Below, in pieces: positions 48,701 through 60,833 of a stretch of DNA of 64,000 nucleotides (its first letter is position 1; every line of letters starts with the position of its first letter). Source of the stretch: Lingula anatina (taxonomy: Eukaryota > Brachiopoda > Lingulata > Lingulida > Lingulidae); the NCBI RefSeq assembly GCF_001039355.2, contig NW_019775525.1:63502-127501 (forward strand), in the 5' to 3' direction. A program made the translations under genes and the position numbers. The notes beneath the pieces were generated by a model. That model saw only the letters and a program-made list of their open reading frames with translations, had not been told where the DNA came from and ran no database searches.

Positions 48701-49834
48701 AGCATTTTCTCTGAGAACCCAAATTTACTTACCACTACGAAGATGGCTGAAAATGACAACATCTGGTACACCTCGTCCTAAATGAAACAGAGTACGATCA
48801 TAGAGAGTACATTGGTTACCATAAAGACTTTGGCAAAGTGTCCGTCATGATTTGGTAGTAGTTACCCGACCTTGGGGTAACTGTAGGACAACTGATCTAG
48901 ATCTGCCTGTCAGTCAACGTACAGCTTTACGAAAGCACGTATCAGGAAAAAAAAAAAAAAAAAACTAATGGCACATGCGTTATTCATTTCATAGTACACT
49001 GTTTCAAACCCCCAAATCATTCTCTCAGCTTAAAGCAGAACTTTATCGAATTTATACGAAAGCCCCCGTTACTTAAGCTGTTTTTTTGAGGAATTTATCT
49101 TTAGAATTGAAAAATCTTAACAGCTTATATAATTACTAAAGTAAATAGTGTCTACCGCTTACTGTTTAAAATACCCTGTAATCTATCCCTGGAGGGTCAT
49201 GTGCTTTACAAATTAGTTTAAAATCTGTGCAGAACGTTTTTGAGATACCCTGTCCACAAACAAGTTAACCGACGAAAGTTGGTAAACAATAAACCTACTA
49301 AATTGAATATCTGGCTTAAGTACATCTGAGCAGTGACCGTAACGCGTCCAGTATCTCTGGACACGGGCATCACGAGGGGCCTGGACCGGGCTGTCACGTG
49401 GTCAGTCAGTCTATCCAAGTCTTCACTGCAGTGAACACCTGGAAGTTGACCATTGGGCATGTGCTTCATGTTTATTTTAAATGTGCCAATTACAATAGAT
49501 AGGCCTAAATATAAATAGAAAGAGGGGGATAACGATTGAGGAAAGAAGTATAGACAAGAATGAAAAGTAACTACAAATGTTTAAAAAGGAAAAGAAAACG
49601 AACACAGAGAAATGAACGGGAAAATGAATGAACACAGATGCGAAATACACTAATAGAGAAGCTACTAAGGAGATAAATGGATAAAACACTAACGCATTGG
49701 GTAGTAATGTGTAAGAATAACCACACATTACTACCCAATGCGTTAGTGTTTAAATTAACAAGATGAACATATTTACCTGTGATGAACAGTGTGATAGAGA
49801 AATACAGAATTGTCCTCATGGTGATTGATCTCAT
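45721..49834 (-). pseudogene. Cys-loop ion channel subunit, cassette copy 1, with premature stop
   Basis: Exons (minus): 49834-49777, 49438-49299, 48777-48733, 48506-48397, 47957-47488, 47194-47108, 46795-46686 and 46101-45721. All splice phases agree, giving 467 codons with stop. The sequence is channel-like throughout: KWNDGRLAWNASEFG, a Cys-loop with YPFD, TM1 (FFSLVMLLPCVLLAALTLTIF), DKMSMGMAIWTC before TM2, TM3, a 60-residue loop and TM4. Codon 32 of exon 4 is TAA (plus-strand 48411-48413), where copy 2 has TTA (Leu) in the WIPDLDISN segment; the codon before it also differs (GGC for GAC). This truncates the protein before the Cys-loop and all membrane segments. No other frame damage is seen, so the lesion is recent, or it is a sequencing or allelic variant. 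Confidence 0.8.
49684..49751. repeat. Perfect 29-bp hairpin in intron 1 of cassette copy 1 channel
   Basis: Arm 49684-49712 (AAACACTAACGCATTGGGTA...) and arm 49723-49751 are exact reverse complements around a 10-nt loop (AAGAATAACC). Cassette copy 2 has only the left arm near 58816-58845, so the second arm arose after duplication. Confidence 0.95.
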
Positions 49835-51759
49835 GCTGACTGCTGTCCTGACGGTAGTCGTTCTCTAATTGACAATAAGAGGGCACCAAGTCATATAAAT
49901 ACGCAGTGCTCGTAACTTGATACTGAACACCACGCCCAAACGGAAATAAAAAACCTTTAAATATATTTGAACTAGCAAACTAGAAACAAAAAACAATTTG
50001 CAACAGAAAGGAAACGATTAAAACACAGGTGACTCGATTCTGAATTCCCCAGGGTGAAGTAATGAGCATTGCTCTGTTTGGAAACCATGTGTCATCTGCA
50101 AATTGCAATCCCAACATTCAATCTTCAGAGTGTATATCTGTGATGTTCGGCATCCTGTTTGCCTAATCATTAACAAAAGCTCATCAAAGACTAATGGGCC
50201 TCAAATGTTAAAAAATGCTTTTACATGTTATAATACAAGATCAATACTTTTAGGTCTTATTAAAAAGGGTTTCAATCAGAAAAGTGATTTAGATAAATGC
50301 GTGAATTATCGACCCATGGATGGAAAGATAATCAATTGGTTTGACGCCACCACTCACGCATTTCCCACCCAAGACCTCTGTATGTCGCTATATGGGATTG
50401 TTTAAAAAAGAAATGGATTTTCCACAAGGCAAGTGCGTGACATTCCTCTTTCAATTGCTGAACGAGTCTACGGAAAATCCAACTGATGCATATACTGCAC
50501 ATTTTGTTAGTATATGCCGTTGACCATATTTTGTCAGTGACATTAATAATATATTATTTGTGAACATCTAATTAGAATTTTATAAATAAATAAAATTGAT
50601 TAAAACTTTTCCTTGTCAGGTAATAAAGAACGTGCTTCACATTTGCAGTAATAATAACGATACCCCAATCATGTTATTTGTTTATTTGAAAAGCCTTTTT
50701 ATAATAATAATAATAATAACTTACAACATAAATTATATTTTTTTTGGATAAAGTACTAGAGTAAATAATTTATAAAACAGTAAATGACACAGGGTAGCAA
50801 ATACTCTTCCTGGGGATGTCCTATCATTTGGTTTCAAAATACACATATCAGATATCACAAAAAACTTATCGAACTGTGTATTTAACGTACATAAGTGCGG
50901 TCAATATTTAAACCTACGGAAATGCTATTTGACGCGTCCCTAAATCATGTTAAATGTAGTTGAAGTGTTATTCGGGAAGGAATTATCTTGCGCCCAGTCC
51001 ATATCTTCCAATTGTTACGCCAACAACATGCCTGAAGGAAATGCATTACTGATGTATTTTACTGACTCTTTTGTTCTCAGAAAGTTTACTTGTAATGATG
51101 GAGGTCGATTCATTGTTTTTATACGAGGATTTTACTACAGGCTATAAATTCAAAAAATACAAAAAAAAAAAATGATGAAAAAAATATATTTTATACTATT
51201 TAGTGACATTTATAACAGGTACCCCCTCAAATCAATTGTTTCACTGTGATTTCTACAGATGTATGACGTTGGGAAAAAGTGACTATCACGTTTCTGCAAC
51301 CTTACTGGGGCGTTTAGAGGTCGTAACGACCACGTTGTAAGCACATTTTCTCTACGTTTGTTAAGTGTATACATACAGCAATAAGTATTTTACTTTTCTT
51401 CATCTCCTCTCTATACAACAAAACAGTCAACGTACATGTTCGTGTTCTGGCGCACGTTCCTGTAACTACACATTCTGTGCCATTAATTTGTATCATTCAT
51501 TTCTAGTGTTTGGTTTAAGGTGCTTAGAAGGTCATTACGGCAATAAGGCATATGTGTTATATATGATCCTTTTATTAACTGACTGTTGCCTTGTGTCCGG
51601 GTCGAATGTAAAATAAACAACAATTTAAAACTAGGGCAACAGCATCCTGTTCACAGTGATAAAACTTAGGCCATAATACGCTTACTCATTGAGCAACTGG
51701 AGTTAAAGAAGAAGAGATTACGGTTTCGCCAATTCTCATTTTGCGTTCCTGTCTGTTAC
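49835..51759. other. Head-to-head intergenic region of cassette copy 1
   Basis: This probably holds both promoters. On the minus strand TATTTATATGA (49891-49901) lies about 57 bp upstream of the channel start and is conserved in copy 2. A (TAA)n tract is at about 50702-50720. Open frames at 50103-50405 and 50947-51147 recur in copy 2 but look noncoding (see rejected items). Confidence 0.5.
49891..49901 (-). promoter_or_regulatory. TATA-like box of the cassette channel genes (also at 59008-59017)
   Basis: The minus strand reads GCGTATTTATATGACTTGG in both cassettes, about 57 bp before the ATG, an acceptable TATA position with a short 5' UTR. Confidence 0.35.
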
Positions 51760-52501
51760 ATGTACCATTGGATCAAGTGTGCAGTTATGTCTTGGGGTTG
51801 CTATTTTCTAGTGGTCCTATTAATTGCTGGTTGTGATTCTACATGTACTCCACAAGAAGAAGGAAACGTTATCTTTACCTGGCTGGAAAGGCTGCAAAAT
51901 GATATTCTGTTGGTTAACGCTACTGCAAAATGTGGTAAGACCTACGTATCTTTCTCTGCTTCTGTCTCTCTTTTTATTGTATGCGTGCCTTCATCTCTCT
52001 CTCTCTCCCCCATACACATTGTGCGTACATGCGCTCACATGTATAGTACCCTATTCTATCAAATGTATTAAAACCTTGTTTGGTTTTACAGGTGTGCCGA
52101 CTGTCGCATTTTCGGCACAGCTTACCACTTCTCCTCAAGTTAAAAGGAACGACGATCTAGTGTTTGCTGGCGTCATCACCAACATTGGAAACGCGTACGA
52201 CCCAACATCCGGGCGTTTCACCTGTCCCGTTTCTGGCACTTATTTTTTTACGGCAACCATTCTGACGTCACACAACGGCGGAAGAGTCGAGGTTACGTTA
52301 CGGAGCAGTAAGAAACCTGGGAAGAACTTGATGCTTCTTCTTGCCAAGAGTCATGGAGATCACAACAGCGGGTCGAACTCCGTTATCGTTCAGTGTGAAA
52401 AAGGGGAAGAGATAAACCTTCGAGTTTATCAAGTTTATAACCCGAACCCAACCTTATGGCACTTGTGGTCGACCTTCTCCGGATATCTGATCGCTTCATA
52501 A
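51760..52501 (+). CDS. Secreted C1q-domain protein, copy 4 (shortened stalk)
   Basis: Exons 51760-51934 and 52092-52501 join in phase 1 to give 194 residues. Residues 1-30 contain a signal peptide (MYHWIKCAVMSWGCYFLVVLLIAG in the first part). The stalk NVIFTWLERLQNDILLVNATAKC follows directly after QEEG: the twelve residues IEERVRGLEAFR present in copies 3 and 5 are missing through an in-frame 36-nt deletion. The C1q domain is complete (VPTVAFSAQL, GRFTCPVSGTYFFTATIL, SGSNSVIVQCEKGEEI, closing WSTFSGYLIAS). There is an N-glycosylation sequon (NAT) in the stalk. A polyadenylation signal lies near 52874 (CTCAATAAAAC). It is divergent from the cassette channel pseudogene. Confidence 0.9.
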
Positions 52502-54289
52502 AAAATGAAACCGAATGTGACACAAACTAAAAATTAATATTGGCTAATAATTAACCAGCCACCCTATTTTAATTGTTACCTAAAGGTTTTTAAAATTAAA
52601 ATGATACCGAATATATACACCTTGGACCAGTAATTAGTTTTTGAAAACCATTTTCAAATTATTTTCAAAATAATTTGAAGATGGTAGCGAATGCAAATGC
52701 AACTTTTAGTTCGAGAAACTTCAAAGCAAAAATAAATTGATAAATAATAATAATAATAACAAGTTATGAGATTTCTTTATTCCACAATTTTAGTTCATCT
52801 AAAATGCAACCAATAACCAAATGATGTACCAGGTGCCTTAGAAAGCTGGATCACATGACGTGAATGTTGGCTCAATAAAACAACCTGAAAAATTCCACCA
52901 TATATTGTTTTTCGTCTGTTTTGCTGTTTTATGTCATGGTTTTATTTTCATCTCAGCAAAGTCTCGAATTCGAAAACGTTCATCACTGATGTACATATGA
53001 TTTTGAGGCTATTCAAAGAACATGTTTTTCAAAAACAGTTTAAATAGTTCTTAATCTGCAGACAGTAGAGAAACAAACACACACGTGATTGTTATTGTTT
53101 TTTACATGTATTTCAGAATCAAAACGTAAAAGAACATTTAGACTTACACCATTAAACACACACACAAAAAAAAAAAAAAAAGAAAGAAAAAAAAATGAAA
53201 ATGAAATCCTGCCTTGCTAATGACATATTTGATACGATGAAAACGTTTTATTTAGCTAAATACATAGACATCAAGAAGCATATTGAACATATTAGGATTT
53301 TAATGTTCATATAATAATAATAATAATAATGAATAGCTTACACTTGTGATACTACTTTTACTGTAACACAGGAGTTTTAACACCTTAAAAGTGGACTAAA
53401 CAGTGTTTCAAAAATCGTTATACCAGATACGTTGTTTTCAATCTGCAAACAGTAAAGAAAGGACAAATAATGGTGATTTAAATTGTTCATACGATGAAAA
53501 CATTTTATTTTATAATAATATTTATGACAACAATAATGATAATTCTAAACACTTGTGATACTACAGGGTGTAGCAAGTATTTTAACGTATATTTGCGCTT
53601 TCAATAGACGATAACATTGACCTTAAGCTTGGAGCATGCAGACAAAAGGGCTTGAAAACTTGTATTATTTCCTTTAAACTTTCCTTCTAAATTCGCCTAG
53701 TGTTTTGGTACCATCATTGAATTTATTGTAATCGAGTTTGTTTTATGTTGTATATATTGTTATTGTAACCTTCAATAACAACAACACTATTGTATGTATA
53801 TACGGTATATAATTCTTCGGTAGGTCTAATAATGCATTATACAGTTGCATTGGCATAAATAATAAATATAACTTTTCTCGCAGAGAAAACACCCTGCGCT
53901 CAAATAAATTTTGAATACATTGGCATGTGCAATGTCTGATCTGATTACCAAATTTAAATTATTATATAAAAATGAAAATAAAGGCAAATTAATAAAAATA
54001 AAGTAAATAAATAAACAGTCGGATAACTCAATTAGGAATTTATCTTTTCTCATGTCCGATGATACGGTCTTATCTTTGATGTATGGTTAGACCCATTAGA
54101 TGTTCTATGGTTAAAATCAAAGATTAATTAAATGCATAATTGCCATAACAGACCAAGTGACCTGCACTACTTGGCAAAAAGTCACTTTTGAAATATCGTG
54201 CAGCAGTCCTCAGACCATGGTTTCTAATGGGTCCAAGCTATGGCGTACAGTACATGTACTGTCAGTCGCTGCATGGTTTTTGCTATATG
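52502..54289. other. Interval between cassettes 1 and 2
   Basis: Noncoding, with A-rich and (TAA)n tracts and two partly repeated blocks: TAAACAGTGTTTCAAAAATC and TCAATCTGCAAACAGTA at 53398-53460, with a related piece at 53040-53070. The stretch 53330-53590 recurs at 63743-64000. Homology between cassettes starts at about 53798. Confidence 0.6.
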
Positions 54290-57200
54290 TTAGATAGTGT
54301 TGTTACGGATTGCGGTGCCAATCCAATAGCAAACTCCCAGCAACCCAATTAAAAATAGCCAGAAAAATAAATAGTCGAACACTGCTGCCACCTTTCGCCG
54401 CTCCTCCTCTATTTTCTCTTTAGTTTCTTTCTGACGCATGCGCAGTAGTTGCTTGTGACGTATGATGGCCAGTAAAGGGTCACTTTCACTCAGTGTTTTC
54501 AGTGCTGTATTTAAGATTTGGTCTTCAGTGTTCGGTGCGGAGGTCACGTCAGGTAGGCATTCCCCAGGGACAGTGCCGCCTTTAGCTGGGCCAATGAGGT
54601 TGGGTCTCTGCTTGCATGGCATCTTCATACACAGCAGTGGCGAAAGCACACTAAAGGCTATCTGTAAAGATGCATACATGACCGATTCATGAGATTCTTT
54701 AATGCAGAATGATAGGAGGCTTATTATACAAGATCATTCCGATACAAAAAATATATAAGTAAATTAAATGCTTTGGAAAGAAAAGAAATGCATTTATATT
54801 ACAACCAAACGCGCCCCTTTCCTGATAATATGTGTACCAAATGGTATTTGATTTATTTATGTCTTTCCAATGAAGTGGATCAAATTGCTAATTACTCTTC
54901 AGGGCCTTCAACGAGATTCCATAAAAAAGCCCCGTCAAATGGGTAAGAAGTGCATCATTAACACCCTAGACAAAACGTCAAAAACATGCAGTTGGGATGG
55001 AATTAAGTTTTCACTTTGAAGAAATCTGAATTAAAACAAATATGGATTATGAAAAATTGTGTTTTAATACCGTTAAAACGATACTTAACCAAAATGACCT
55101 GTACCTAATGAAGTTATTTATAAATGAAACACAAACTATGGTGAAAAAAACGAAATAAAACCAATGAATAAAACAACAACGATGAAAACAAATTAAGGTG
55201 TTGAATTGAACATTCACCACGATGATAAAGTCTAGAAACAAGTCCTACCATTTTAAGCCATGGAGACACGGGGCTGTCAGCCTCTCGTATCCTGTTTGTG
55301 AACACTGAGACGATCATTGTGACCGTTACCAGGACCAGGTTGATTACGAAGAAAAAGCCTGAGGTATAAAAAAGGAAAAGGTGTAAGCAAATTTAAATAT
55401 CCTGTTAGCTCAGTCTGGGTGATTAACAACAACGTGTGTTCATTTTTATTTATCACTTATTCATGTGAATACAATTAACATGACTATGTTAAGATTGGGT
55501 ATAGTCAGTAAGTGGGGTTTGTGTTGTGGGGGCAACCACTCCTTGGTAATAAAAAATAAATAAATAAATAAACAAATAAAACTGAATTTAAACAAATAAT
55601 CAAATGTAATCTAAAGATTAAACGTTTTCTTGTGTAAGGTGCAAGGTGCAAGTACCGGGGTAAATCCATACCTACCGATCATTGGATGTTCGTTTCCATT
55701 TCCAGGTATAACCTCAACGAGTATAAGAAGAATCACGCAAAAACACGTCCATATTGCCATTCCTAAAATGAACAGAAAATATAATAACACTCTTTTTAAG
55801 GTCTGAAATGTAAATGTCACTATTTCCAATTAATACATGTAATATGAATTTTCAAAATTGCAGGCACGTCTATATTGACTACCGTTATTTGCAAACAAAA
55901 TTTGATGAATAAGTGAATTGCCATTTGAATTTAAGTGGCACGTACTTTTATTTTGAATGCTAAGACAGCAAAGCATCTCAGAAGCAAGTTCCCGAGATTC
56001 ATATGCATAATGACCCGAGGTTTCCAAATGTGTGCCACCTGGTACAGTTAAGAAGGGAAAACCTACCCATGGACATCTTGTCTGTCGTCTGCGGTGATAA
56101 CCAGAATATAGTCAGAGTAAGCGCCGCCAGGAGCACACACGGCAGCAGCATTACCAGAGAGAAAAACGAGAACCGGCGCTGAATACGAATGGAATATACC
56201 AGAAAGGTAATCTTGTCAGGGCCGGTATGGTGATGGACTTTGCTGACATTACTGGCCACCAGTTTCCATGTTGAGGATAGAGTCAGATCGTAATGCTCAT
56301 CAACAGTGTAATTAGCCAGATTAAAATGTAGATCAAGGACGTCGTCGGTCATAGTGGACGAGTGAATCTGAACGTTACAGTCTTGGTAATCAAATGGATA
56401 AGTTAAAACATTTACTGTACACACAGTCAATAGCCTGCCATGCGGCGTCCACTGCACGTTACCGTCCGAAAATATCCGACATTTAACGGAATTAGCCGGA
56501 CCAGAGCTACTGTAAAGCAATGCATTCTCGTCTGCACTGGAAGCGGTGAAATAAAATTTAGAAAATATATATAAGATTATTTTTGAATACTTATTTTATC
56601 TGTAATTCGTAATGTTTAAGCATGTCAGTTATTTTTTTACTATAATATATATACCACGTTTTAAGATAAGAGCATATGATTTATAGGTATTTCAGAAAAT
56701 CATGATATTCACGTTCTGAATGCAGTTTAGTACTGAGTGCAGACAAAATGATATGTCTTGGTGTTGGCATGTCTGGCTGCTGGTGGGAAAATGATAAATA
56801 CACATTTAGAACTCGGCTACGTGTAGCGTACGTGGCTTTAGAGAAGAACACCCTTTTCTTTACAAATATCATATATATTACTGATATATAGTACACAGAG
56901 TAACAGAAAAATATGTGAAAGATAAGACTAAACAAATATAAACTGACTACATGTAAATAAAATATAACAAAATAGCTTAACCTGTTCGATATGTCTAAGT
57001 CAGGAATCCACAGTGACGACAGAGGCAGAGCAATGCTGGAAATATTTCCAAATTCTGAGGCGTTCCATGCCAAGCGTCCGTCGTTCCATTTCTAGAATCA
57101 GGTTTGAATGGAAAGGCACATTTGTTTCTTATTTCAATAAAAAAATACATGCATTTTGACCTTGGTGATTGTCGTCGTGTTGTCTTATTGTCAAGAACAT

Positions 57201-58950
57201 GCAATATTGTTAGATTAAGTGTCAAATTAAATTGGAAAAAGTGTCTAGGAAAAAAATTATAAAATAAAACAATATCATAAGATGCAAGCATTTTCTCTGA
57301 GAACCCAAATTTACTTACCACTACGAAGATGGCTGAAAATGACAACATCTGGTACACCTCGTCCTAAATGAAACAGAGTACGATCATAGAGAGTACATTG
57401 GTTACCTTAAATACTTTGGCAAAGTGTTCGCCATGATTTTGTAATAGTTACCCGACCTTGGGGTAACTGGAGGACAACTGATCTAGATCTGGCTGTCAGT
57501 CAACGTACAACTTTACGAAAGCACGTATCCGAAAAAAAAAAACTAATAGCAAATGCGTTATTCATTTCATAGTACACTGTTTCAACCCCCAAAACATTCT
57601 CTCAGCTTAAAGCAGAACTTAATCGCATTTATACGAAAGCCCCCGTTACTGAAGCTGTGTTTTTGAGGAATTTATCTTTAGAATTGAAAAATCGTAACAG
57701 CTTACTGTATATAATTACTAAAGTAAATAGTGTCTACCACTTACTGTTTAAAATACCCCGTAATCTATCCCTGGAAGGTCATGTGCCATACAAATTACTT
57801 TAAAATATGTGCAGAACGTTTTTGAGATACCTTGTCCACAAACAAGTTAACCGACGAAATTTGGTAAACAATAAACCTACTAAATTGAATATCTGGCTTA
57901 AGTACATCTGAGCAGTGACCGTAACGCGTCCAGTATCTCTGGACACGGGCATCACGAGGGGCCTGGACCGGGCTGTCACGTGGTCAGTCAGTCTATCCAA
58001 GTCTTCACTGCAGTGGACACCTGGAAGTTGACCATTGGGCATGTGCTTCATGTTTATTTTAAATGTGCCAATTACAATAGATAGGACTAAAAATAAATAG
58101 AAAGAGGGGGATAACGATTGAGGAAAGAAGTATAGACAAGAATGAAAAGTAACTACAAATGTTTAAAAAGGAAAAGAAAATGAACACAGAGAAATGAACG
58201 GGGAAATGAATGAACACAGAAGCGAAATGCACTAATGGACAAGCTACTAAGGAGATAAATCAGGCCTACCCAACTAGCAGACTCGGCACCTAAGGATCCT
58301 GAATTAACCGGTATATCGGACCACACTACCCGTTTTCAAGGTGTGTGTCAGATCGCATTTCGGAGTATCATACCCCAGAACAAATTTTGTAGCACGACTG
58401 CGGGCTCATCCACGCTCGGCTGAACAACCTTAAACTGTACTCTTACTTTAGAGTACTGTCTTTTATTGCCTCTATGGGGTTATATGGGGACTTTACGACA
58501 TTCGGTTTGAATGTTTTAACCACTTTTGATAGGGCTTTTTTTTTGCATTGTATTAGATAAATGTGGCAGTCTAAGGTTCATCTAAGTGGCTTCCTAATTT
58601 ATGCACCCGGTTTTAAAATCATATAGCGATTTTACGACAATTGTTTACTATCCAATCAAGGTGACAGCCGAGCGTGGGTTCATCCTGTCGATGTTCTGGC
58701 TGATACTCCGAAATGCGATCCGACACACACCTTGAAAACGGGCAGTGTGGTCCGAAATATCGGTTAATTCAGGATCCTTAGGTGCCGAGTCTGGTAGTTG
58801 GGTAGGCCTGTAAATGGATAAAACACTTACGCATTGGGTAGTAATGATATGCCTGTCCCGCGTAAGAATAACCACAAGATGAACATATTTACCTGTGATG
58901 AACAGTGTGATAGAGAAATACAGAATTGTCCTCATGGTGATTGATCTCAT
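54290..58950 (-). CDS. Cys-loop ligand-gated ion channel subunit, nicotinic-receptor-like, cassette copy 2 (intact)
   Basis: Exons (minus): 58950-58893, 58020-57881, 57363-57319, 57091-56982, 56536-56067, 55762-55676, 55358-55249 and 54661-54290. They have GT-AG borders and consistent phases and give 463 residues. The exon layout is the same as the gene at 27937-37843 (exons 2, 3, 4, 6 and 7 have equal lengths), so they are true paralogues. A signal peptide (ILYFSITLFITG) precedes an extracellular domain with Cys-loop C157-C171 (YPFD inside) and no vicinal Cys pair. Next come TM1, DKMSMGMAIWTC, TM2 with an unusual EVIPGNGNEHP end, TM3 (FFFVINLVLVTVTMIVSV), a basic loop (RHKQLLRMRQKETKEKIEEERRK, about 60 residues before it) and TM4. 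Probably a plasma membrane cation channel subunit; the ligand is unknown. Confidence 0.9.
58261..58810. mobile_element. Foldback (long-TIR) nonautonomous DNA element with 5-bp target duplication
   Basis: Length 550 bp. The left arm starting CAGGCCTACCCAACTA and the right arm ending TAGTTGGGTAGGCCTG are reverse complements over about 150-165 bp with few mismatches. They include CGGCACCTAAGGATCCTGAA and CAAGGTGTGTGTC. The flanks are TAAAT on both sides (58256-58260 and 58811-58815), and cassette copy 1 has the empty site with a single TAAAT (GAGATAAATGGATAAAAC near 49672). No transposase is encoded. It is in intron 1 of the intact channel gene. Confidence 0.9.
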
Positions 58951-59806
58951 GCTGACTGCTGTCCTGACGGTAGTCGTTCTCTAATTGACGATAACAGAAC
59001 ACCAAGTCATATAAATACGCAGTGCTCTTACCTTGATACTGAACAATACGCCCAAACGGAAATAAAAACTCTTTAAATATATTTGAACTAGCAAACTAGA
59101 AGCAATATGCAACAGAAAGGAAACGATTAAAACACAGGTGACTCGATTCTGAATTCCCCAGGGTGAAGTAATGAGCATTGCTCTGTTTGGAAACCATGTG
59201 TCATCTGCAAATTGCAATCCCAACATTCAATCTTCAGAGTGTATATCTGTGATGTTCGGCATCCTGTTTGCCTAATCATTAACAAAAGCTCATCACAGAC
59301 TAATGGGCCTCAAATGTTAGAAAAGGCTTTTACATGTTATAATACAAGATCAATACTTTTAGGTCTTTTTAAAAAGGGTTTCAATCAGAAAAGTGATTTA
59401 GATAAATGCGTGAATTATCGACCCATGGATGGAAAGATAATCAATTGGTTTGACGCCACCACTCACGCATTTCCCACCCAAGACCTCTGTATGCCGCTAT
59501 ATGGGATTGTTTAAAAAAGAAATGGATTTTCCACAAGGCAAGTGCGTGACATTCCTCTTTCAATTGATGAACGAGTCTACGGAAAATCAAACTGATGCAT
59601 ATACTGCACACTTTGTTAGTATATACCGTTGACCATATTTTGTCAGTGACATTAATGATATATTATTTGTGAACATCTAATTATAATTTTATAAATAAAT
59701 AAAATTGATTAAAACTTTCTTGTCAGGTAATAAAGAACGTGCTTCACATTTGCAGTAATAATAACGATACCCCAATCATGTTATTTGTTTATTTGAAAAG
59801 CCTTTT

Positions 59807-59851
<45 letters not shown>

Positions 59852-60833
59852 TTACAACATAAATTATATTTTTTTGGATAAAGTACTAGAGTAAATAATT
59901 TATAAAACAGTAAATGACACAGGGTAGCAAATACTCTTCCTGGGGATGTCCTATCATTTGGTTTCAAAATACACATATCAGATATCACAAAAAACGTATC
60001 GAACTGTGTATTTAACGTACGTAAGTGCGGTCAATATTTAAACCTACGGAAATGCTATTTGACGCGTCCCTAAATCAAGTTAAATGTAGTTGAAGTGTTA
60101 TTCGGGAAGGAATTATCTTGCGCCCAGTCCATATCTTCCAATTGTTACGCCAACAACATGCCTGAAGGAAATGCATTACTGATGTATTTTACTGACTCTT
60201 TTGTTCTCAGAAAGTTTACTTGTAATGATGGAGGTCGATTCATTGTTTTTATACGAGGATTTTACTACAGGCTATACATTCAAAAAATACAAAAAAAAAA
60301 AAAAAAAAAAGGATGAAAAGAATATATTTTATACTATTTAGTGACATTTATAACAGGTACCCCCCCAAATCAATTGTTTCACTGTGATTTCTACAGATGT
60401 ATGACGTTAGGAAAAAGTGACACGTTTGTTAAGTGTATACATACAGCAATAAGTGTTTTACTTTTCTTCATCTCCTCTCTATACAACAAAACAGTCAACG
60501 TACATGTTCGTGTTCTGGCGCACGTTCCTGTAACTACACATTCTGTGCCATTAATTTGTATCATTCATTTCTAGTGTTTGGTTTAAGGTGCTTAGAAGGT
60601 CATTTCGGCAATAAGGCATATGTGTGATATATGATCCTTTTATTAACTGACTGTTGCCTTGTGTCCGGGTCGAATGTAAAATAAACAACAATTTAAAACT
60701 AGGGCAACAGCATCCTGTTCACAGTGATAAAACTTAGGCCATAATACGCTTACTCATTGAGCAACTGGAGTTAAAGAAGAAGAGATTACGGTTTCGCCAA
60801 TTCTCATTTTGCGTTCCTGTCTGTTACATGCAT
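58951..60833. other. Head-to-head intergenic region of cassette copy 2
   Basis: The counterpart of 49835-51759. It has a longer (TAA)n tract (59809-59850) and an A tract (60291-60310). A stretch of about 70 bp present at 51284-51353 is missing at 60421. No exon is recognised. Confidence 0.55.

Larger units (their letters stand above)
45261..52501. repeat. Cassette copy 1: Cys-loop receptor (-) plus C1q (+)
   Basis: Aligns along its length with 53798-61617. Landmarks are spaced alike: channel stop 45721/54290, channel start 49834/58950, C1q start 51760/60834. The offset shifts by about 550 bp between the channel stop and start because of a foldback element in copy 2. Confidence 0.9.

Noticed and set aside
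50103-50405. 100-residue open frame upstream of C1q copy 4, with a counterpart at 59212-59514
   Set aside because: It lacks an ATG start at the conserved position, and all five or so base differences between the two copies change an amino acid, with none silent. That is the opposite of purifying selection, so it looks like noncoding duplicated DNA.
50947-51147. 66-residue open frame repeated at 60095-60316
   Set aside because: Conserved only within the recent cassette duplication, with no silent-change signal, signal peptide or family motif.
51365-51616. Cys-containing open frame (CSCSGARSCNYTFC) present before C1q copies 3, 4 and 5
   Set aside because: No shared ATG, and copy 5 has an early stop (60627). 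The stretch is explained by duplicated promoter sequence.
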